DNA from: Nitrospirota bacterium | GTDB taxonomy: Bacteria; Nitrospirota; Nitrospiria; Nitrospirales; Nitrospiraceae | Direction: 5' to 3' | Length of the DNA: 10,359 bases | NCBI GenBank assembly: GCA_016195505.1 | Contig: JACPZN010000017.1 | Coordinates: forward strand, 1 to 10,359 | Part shown: one piece after another, positions 6,718 to 10,359 of the stretch | How positions within the stretch are numbered: position 1 is the first letter of the stretch | Layout: each line of letters opens with the position of its first letter | Program-made: the position numbers and the translations under genes | Notes under the pieces: model-generated | The model's database searches: none | Seen by the model: only the letters and a program-made list of their open reading frames with translations | Told to the model about the DNA's origin: nothing

Positions 6718-8166
6718 ATGCCTCTGTTTACCGTCGAAGAACTGAGGGAAGTCATCAGCACCAAAGTCTTGGCTGGTGAGGAGCCCGGTTGGACGAAGCA
6801 GCGGATCCGGCAAATCAGTCTCGATAGCCGATCGCTTCGTCCCGGCGATCTCTTCCTCGCCATGCAGGGAGATCGCTTCGACGGACACGATTTTGTCGCC
6901 ACCGCGTTGTCGCGTGGGGCGGTGGGAGCGATCGTGCGGGATTCCTATGATGTCGGTTCGCTCCCCTTGAAGTTCGGCTCGAAACGGACGAGGCCGTTTA
7001 TCCTCGGCGTCCGCGATCCGCTCTTTGCGTACCAACAGCTTGCGACGCATCATCGAAGCCGGTTTGACATTCCTGTTGTGGCGGTGACGGGAAGCAACGG
7101 CAAGACGACCACGAAGGAAATGGTCGCCAGTGTGATGGCGCATCGGTGGAAGATACTGAAGACCGAAGGGAACTTGAACAACCGGATCGGAGTGCCACAG
7201 ACGTTGTTCCGCCTCAACGGGCGACACGAAGGGGCGGTCATCGAGATGGGAGTCGACAACATCGGTCAGACCACCAGGCTTTGCGAAATGGCCCGGCCCA
7301 CGATCGGGATCATCACGAACATCGGCCCAGATCATTTGGAGTTCTTCGGGAGCATGGAAGGATCCGCCCAGGCCAAAGCGGAGCTGCTTGATCTGCTTCC
7401 TCTAGACGGCACAGCGGTGCTGAATGCCGACGATCCCTACTGTGACTACCTCGCGGCGAGAGCCAGATGCCGCGTGGTGTCGTTTGGTTTTTCCTCGAAG
7501 GCCGATGTGCGTGCCATGGATGTGAAGCCCGATGGACGCAATGGGACGATTTTTCGTCTCCTGCTTCCCGGGAAGGTGCGCCACACCATCGTTCATATTC
7601 GCGTGCAAGGAGGCCACAACGTCACCAACGCCTTGGCTGCAGGGGCGGTCGGAACCGTGCTTGGACTGCCCGGAGCGGTCATTGCTCAAGGGCTTTCCCG
7701 CTTCCGACCTGCTGCGATGCGATCGCAAGTCTTGGTGAGTCACGGGGTCAAGATCATCAACGACTGTTACAACGCGAACCCGGCGTCGATGAAAGCGGCG
7801 GTGCAATTGCTGGCGCAAACAAGATCGGACCGAAAGAAAATCGCCGTGCTCGGCGACATGTTGGAGCTCGGTCCTGGCGCCGTCCGGATGCATGAGGAAG
7901 TCGGCGCATTCATAGCGCATCAAGGCATCGATCAGCTCATCGCGTGCGGCGTGTTAGGACGGAGTCTGGCGGAAGGGGCCAAGCGAGCAGGGCTCGATCG
8001 AACCAGCATTCTGGAAGTGCCCGATGCGAACGCAGCCGCCGCTGCCATGAAGACCATCGTGAAGCAGGGCGATGTCGTATTGGTGAAGGCGTCGCGCGGT
8101 ATGAAGCTGGAGCAGGTGGTTCACGCACTCCAAGGGACGAGACGTATAGCGAAGAAGGCCTCGTAA
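6718..8166 (+). CDS. murF: UDP-MurNAc-tripeptide:D-Ala-D-Ala ligase MurF
   Basis: This 482-aa cytoplasmic ligase adds D-Ala-D-Ala to UDP-MurNAc-tripeptide, completing the pentapeptide. The N-terminal domain contains the LDSRSLRPGDLFLAMQGDRFDGHDF stretch (residues 35-59 in part), typical of MurE/MurF substrate domains. The ATPase domain has P-loop VTGSNGKTTTKEM (123-135), EGNLNNRIGVP (150-160), IEMGVDNIGQ (175-184) and TNIGPDHLEFFG (200-211). Then come GGHNVTNALAAG (298-309), INDCYNANPASMKAA (347-361), LGDMLELG (378-385) and VKASRGMKLEQ (456-466). All expected blocks are present at normal spacing, so the gene appears intact. It starts 37 bases after the murE stop. Its TAA stop at 8164-8166 is part of TAAGGAGA, just before a possible upstream mraY start. 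Confidence 0.95.
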   Translation: MPLFTVEELREVISTKVLAGEEPGWTKQRIRQISLDSRSLRPGDLFLAMQGDRFDGHDFVATALSRGAVGAIVRDSYDVGSLPLKFGSKRTRPFILGVRDPLFAYQQLATHHRSRFDIPVVAVTGSNGKTTTKEMVASVMAHRWKILKTEGNLNNRIGVPQTLFRLNGRHEGAVIEMGVDNIGQTTRLCEMARPTIGIITNIGPDHLEFFGSMEGSAQAKAELLDLLPLDGTAVLNADDPYCDYLAARARCRVVSFGFSSKADVRAMDVKPDGRNGTIFRLLLPGKVRHTIVHIRVQGGHNVTNALAAGAVGTVLGLPGAVIAQGLSRFRPAAMRSQVLVSHGVKIINDCYNANPASMKAAVQLLAQTRSDRKKIAVLGDMLELGPGAVRMHEEVGAFIAHQGIDQLIACGVLGRSLAEGAKRAGLDRTSILEVPDANAAAAAMKTIVKQGDVVLVKASRGMKLEQVVHALQGTRRIAKKAS

Positions 8167-8225
8167 GGAGAATGTCGACGGTCTCAGCGCACGGGCAGCT
8201 GAGCGGAAGATGCATCCATCAGACT

Positions 8226-9246
8226 ATGCTGTATAACTGGCTCTATCCGCTCCACACGGAATTCTCCTTCCTGAACGTCTTTCGTTACCAGAGCTTTCGC
8301 ATCATTTACGCCGCCGTCACCGCGTTTCTGATCGCATTCGTTCTGGCGCCGTCCGTGATTCGAAAGCTCCAAGAAATCAAGCTGGGCCAGCAGGTCCGTG
8401 ATGACGGTCCAAAACGGCATTTAGCGAAGAGCGGAACGCCGACGATGGGTGGAATCCTGATCATTTTTGCCGTCACATTGTCGACGCTGCTCTGGGCTGA
8501 TATCTCGCGGCCCTTCATTTGGCTGGTTCTCGCCGCCACGATAGGCTTCTGCGCGATCGGGTTTACGGACGACTATCTGAAATTCGTCAAGGCGCAGTCG
8601 AAGGGGCTGTCGGTGTCGCAGAAGTTTACCGCTCAAGTAGGCGTGGCGCTGGTCATTGCGCTCATCCTGTATTCCCTGCCCGGCTACAGCACCAAGCTAA
8701 GCGTGCCGTTCTTCAAGAATTTCATGCCGGATCTTGGATGGTTTTATGTCGTTTTTGCTGTTCTCGTGATCGTCGGCAGTTCCAATGCCGTCAACCTCAC
8801 TGATGGCATCGATGGGCTTGCAGTCGGACCGGTCATGATCGCTGCCCTGGCTTACACGGATCGATGGAGCGGGAGAGTTGGCGGTATTCACGGCAGCGAT
8901 TCTGGGATCGAGTCTTGGATTTCTCTGGTTCAACACCTATCCGGCTTCCGTGTTCATGGGAGACGTGGGCTCCCTTCCGCTCGGCGCGGCACTTGGTACT
9001 GTCGCGGTCATCAGCAAACATGAGTTGTTGTTACTCATGGTCGGTGGCGTATTCGTGATCGAGGCCGTGTCGGTCATTTTTCAGGTGGTGTCGTTCAAGT
9101 CGAGAGGCAAGCGGATCTTCTTGATGGCTCCGATTCACCACCACTTTGAAATGAAGGGTTGGGAGGAGCCCAAAGTGGTCGTCCGTCTGTGGATCATCGC
9201 CATTCTCTTGGCCTTGCTGAGTCTGAGCACGCTGAAGTTGCGGTGA
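8226..9246 (+). pseudogene. mraY: mraY (phospho-MurNAc-pentapeptide transferase), disrupted by an internal deletion with frameshift
   Basis: MraY is the integral membrane enzyme that moves phospho-MurNAc-pentapeptide from UDP to undecaprenyl phosphate, forming lipid I. From ATG 8226 the first frame reads MLYNWLYPLHTEFSFLNVFR, then KRHLAKSGTPTMGG (63-76), FTDDYLKF (Asp115, Asp116), and NAVNLTDGIDGLAVGP (187-202, Asp193, Asp196). After AALAYT (ends 8858) the homology stops. It resumes one frame over at 8860 as IDGAGELAVF, continuing through FLWFNTYPASVFMGDVGSL, MAPIHHHFEMKGW and a normal C-terminus (TLKLR, TGA 9244-9246). The two parts add up to about 340 residues against about 360 for the family. 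About 20 codons are missing, and the deletion length must equal 2 mod 3. As written, the product would terminate near 9023 without the HHH motif. A start at ATG 8172 would add 18 residues; its GGAG lies only 1 base away. Confidence 0.9.
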
Positions 9247-9250
9247 TGGA

Positions 9251-10359
9251 ATGGTGAGCGAAGACATCATGGAATTGTCGGGGACAAAGGTGACGGTTGT
9301 TGGACTCGCACGAAGCGGCGTCGCTGCCGCCCGCTTGCTGCAGGAAGCCGGTGCACTGGTGACAGTGGCCGATAGGAAAGACCGAGCGGAACTGAGCGCG
9401 GTGCTCGCACATTTGGACCAGTCGAAGATCGGCGTGATTCTGGGCAGCAGCTATGAATCAGCACTCGAGACGGCCGACCTCGTGGTCATCAGTCCGGGAG
9501 TCCCCTATCGCCTGGAAGCGCTTGAGCGTGTCCGCCGCCGAGGTGTGAAGGTCGTCAGCGAGCTCGAATTGGCCTCTCGATTTCTCTCTGCTCCGATCCT
9601 GGCCCTCACCGGCACCAATGGGAAGAGTACCACGGTGACGTTGATTGGGAAGATGTTGCAGCAAAGCGGGAAGCGCGTGTTTGTCGGCGGAAATCTGGGC
9701 ACGGCGCTCAGTGAAGCGGCCAGCAAGTCTCTACAGGCACCCAAGTTGGGACTGCCCAGTCCATACGACTTCTTGGTGGTAGAAGTGTCCAGCTTTCAGC
9801 TGGAAACCGTGGAACAGTTTCATCCGTGGATTGCAGCGATTCTCAATGTCACGGTCGATCATCAGGATCGCTATGACTCGGTCGATGAGTACGTCGCAGC
9901 CAAAAACCGGATCTTTGAGAATCAAGGCCCATCCGATTACGCGCTTTTCAACCTGGACGATAAACGAGTGGCCGCGCTGCGCCGGAGTGCAAAGGCTCGC
10001 GTGATCCGTCAGGTACTCAAAGAGTTTCCCGGGCTGGAACATGCGCTGGAAGTCGTTCGGGAGCGGCGGGGTGTGCGATTCGTCAACGATTCCAAGGGGA
10101 CCAACGTGGATGCGACGCTCAAAGCGTTGGAGAGTATCGGCCAACCGATCTGGCTCATCGCCGGTGGACGGGATAAGGGCGGAGATTTCTCCCGGCTGGC
10201 TCCTGCCATTCACCAACGGGTGAAGCGGCTGATTCTGATCGGCGAGTCCGCACCGCTGATTGCAAACGCGGTGCAAGGGTATCAGGCAATCGATCGAGCC
10301 GGTACGCTCCGAGAGGCAGTGGAACTTGCCGCTGCGGGCGCGGTGGCGGGCGAGGTGGT
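9251..10359 (+). CDS. murD: UDP-MurNAc-L-Ala:D-Glu ligase MurD, right end cut by window, apparent in-frame internal deletion
   Basis: MurD adds D-Glu to UDP-MurNAc-L-Ala in the cytoplasm. The 369 codons visible are one open frame. The N-terminal Rossmann-like domain has KVTVVGLARSGVAAARLL (13-30) and VISPGVP (79-85). The ATPase domain has LTGTNGKSTTVTL (119-131), VGGNLG (145-150), VEVSSFQLE (177-185), NVTVDHQDRY (199-208) and AAKNRIF (216-222, Lys218 expected carbamylated). The C-terminal domain has FVNDSKGTNVDAT (277-289) and IAGGRDKGGDF (303-313). Between KARVIR (248-253) and QVLKEFPGLEH (254-264) MurD proteins normally have about 55-60 more residues, including GxHNxxNxLAA; these are absent, so the product is probably inactive. 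EHALE (263-267) replaces the usual HRxE Arg with Ala. ATG 9251 lies 4 bases after mraY; ATG 9269 (MELSGTKV) is an equally good family-style start, and neither has a clear Shine-Dalgarno. Confidence 0.9.
   Translation, partial: MVSEDIMELSGTKVTVVGLARSGVAAARLLQEAGALVTVADRKDRAELSAVLAHLDQSKIGVILGSSYESALETADLVVISPGVPYRLEALERVRRRGVKVVSELELASRFLSAPILALTGTNGKSTTVTLIGKMLQQSGKRVFVGGNLGTALSEAASKSLQAPKLGLPSPYDFLVVEVSSFQLETVEQFHPWIAAILNVTVDHQDRYDSVDEYVAAKNRIFENQGPSDYALFNLDDKRVAALRRSAKARVIRQVLKEFPGLEHALEVVRERRGVRFVNDSKGTNVDATLKALESIGQPIWLIAGGRDKGGDFSRLAPAIHQRVKRLILIGESAPLIANAVQGYQAIDRAGTLREAVELAAAGAVAGEV

Noticed and set aside
7944..8171. Upstream extension of the mraY frame into murF
   Set aside because: The sequence is an out-of-frame reading of murF with no membrane-protein character. 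Recognisable MraY begins at MLYNWLYPLH.
8809..8868. Repeat ATCGATGG in mraY (about 8811 and 8861) as deletion endpoints
   Set aside because: The DNA between the two copies is still present and encodes the expected GLAVGPVMIAALAY, so this pair did not cause the loss.

Overview
The window holds the front part of a division and cell wall (dcw) gene cluster on the + strand, in the canonical order rsmH-ftsL-ftsI-murE-murF-mraY-murD, running off the right edge. To its left are two genes of unclear function that converge on each other. The organism looks like a diderm bacterium with meso-diaminopimelate peptidoglycan, since MurE carries the DNPR substrate motif. The moderately GC-rich codon use and the general look of the proteins suggest Nitrospirota (Nitrospira-like). 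That assignment is from memory of the family, not from a search, and is only moderately certain.

Layout. Positions 1-801 (+) encode the end of a protein made of five BNR/Ycf48-type beta-propeller repeats; its 5' end is unclear or outside the window. Positions 803-1912 (-) encode an unrecognised exported protein with a signal sequence, a Gly-rich linker, a coiled coil and a C-terminal set of imperfect 13-residue repeats. One base separates the two stop codons. Positions 1913-2176 are a divergent regulatory region. It has a weak promoter for the - strand gene, a seven-codon mini-ORF with a good Shine-Dalgarno, and a strong sigma70-type promoter (TTGACA-N16-TATACT) aimed at rsmH. Just downstream of that promoter are three GTGG(G/T) direct repeats with an exact 10-bp period. 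This is the architecture of MraZ operator boxes, yet no mraZ gene is present here. The third box contains the rsmH start codon.

From 2177 the cluster is tightly packed: rsmH and ftsL overlap by 1 base, as do ftsL and ftsI, and the remaining gaps are at most about 60 bases. RsmH methylates 16S rRNA. FtsL and FtsI are divisome proteins that scaffold and carry out septal peptidoglycan cross-linking. MurD, MurE and MurF add D-Glu, meso-DAP and D-Ala-D-Ala to UDP-MurNAc, and MraY transfers the product to undecaprenyl phosphate.

The most notable observation is that two essential genes near the right edge are damaged although their neighbours look intact. mraY has lost about 20 codons plus a frameshift near 8856-8862. 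murD appears to have lost about 55-60 codons in frame near 10001-10012, including the GxHNxxNxLAA motif that its paralogues MurE and MurF keep in this same window. Either the assembly or the source DNA carries deletions, or functional copies exist elsewhere. I found no RNA genes, CRISPR arrays, insertion sequences or phage genes.
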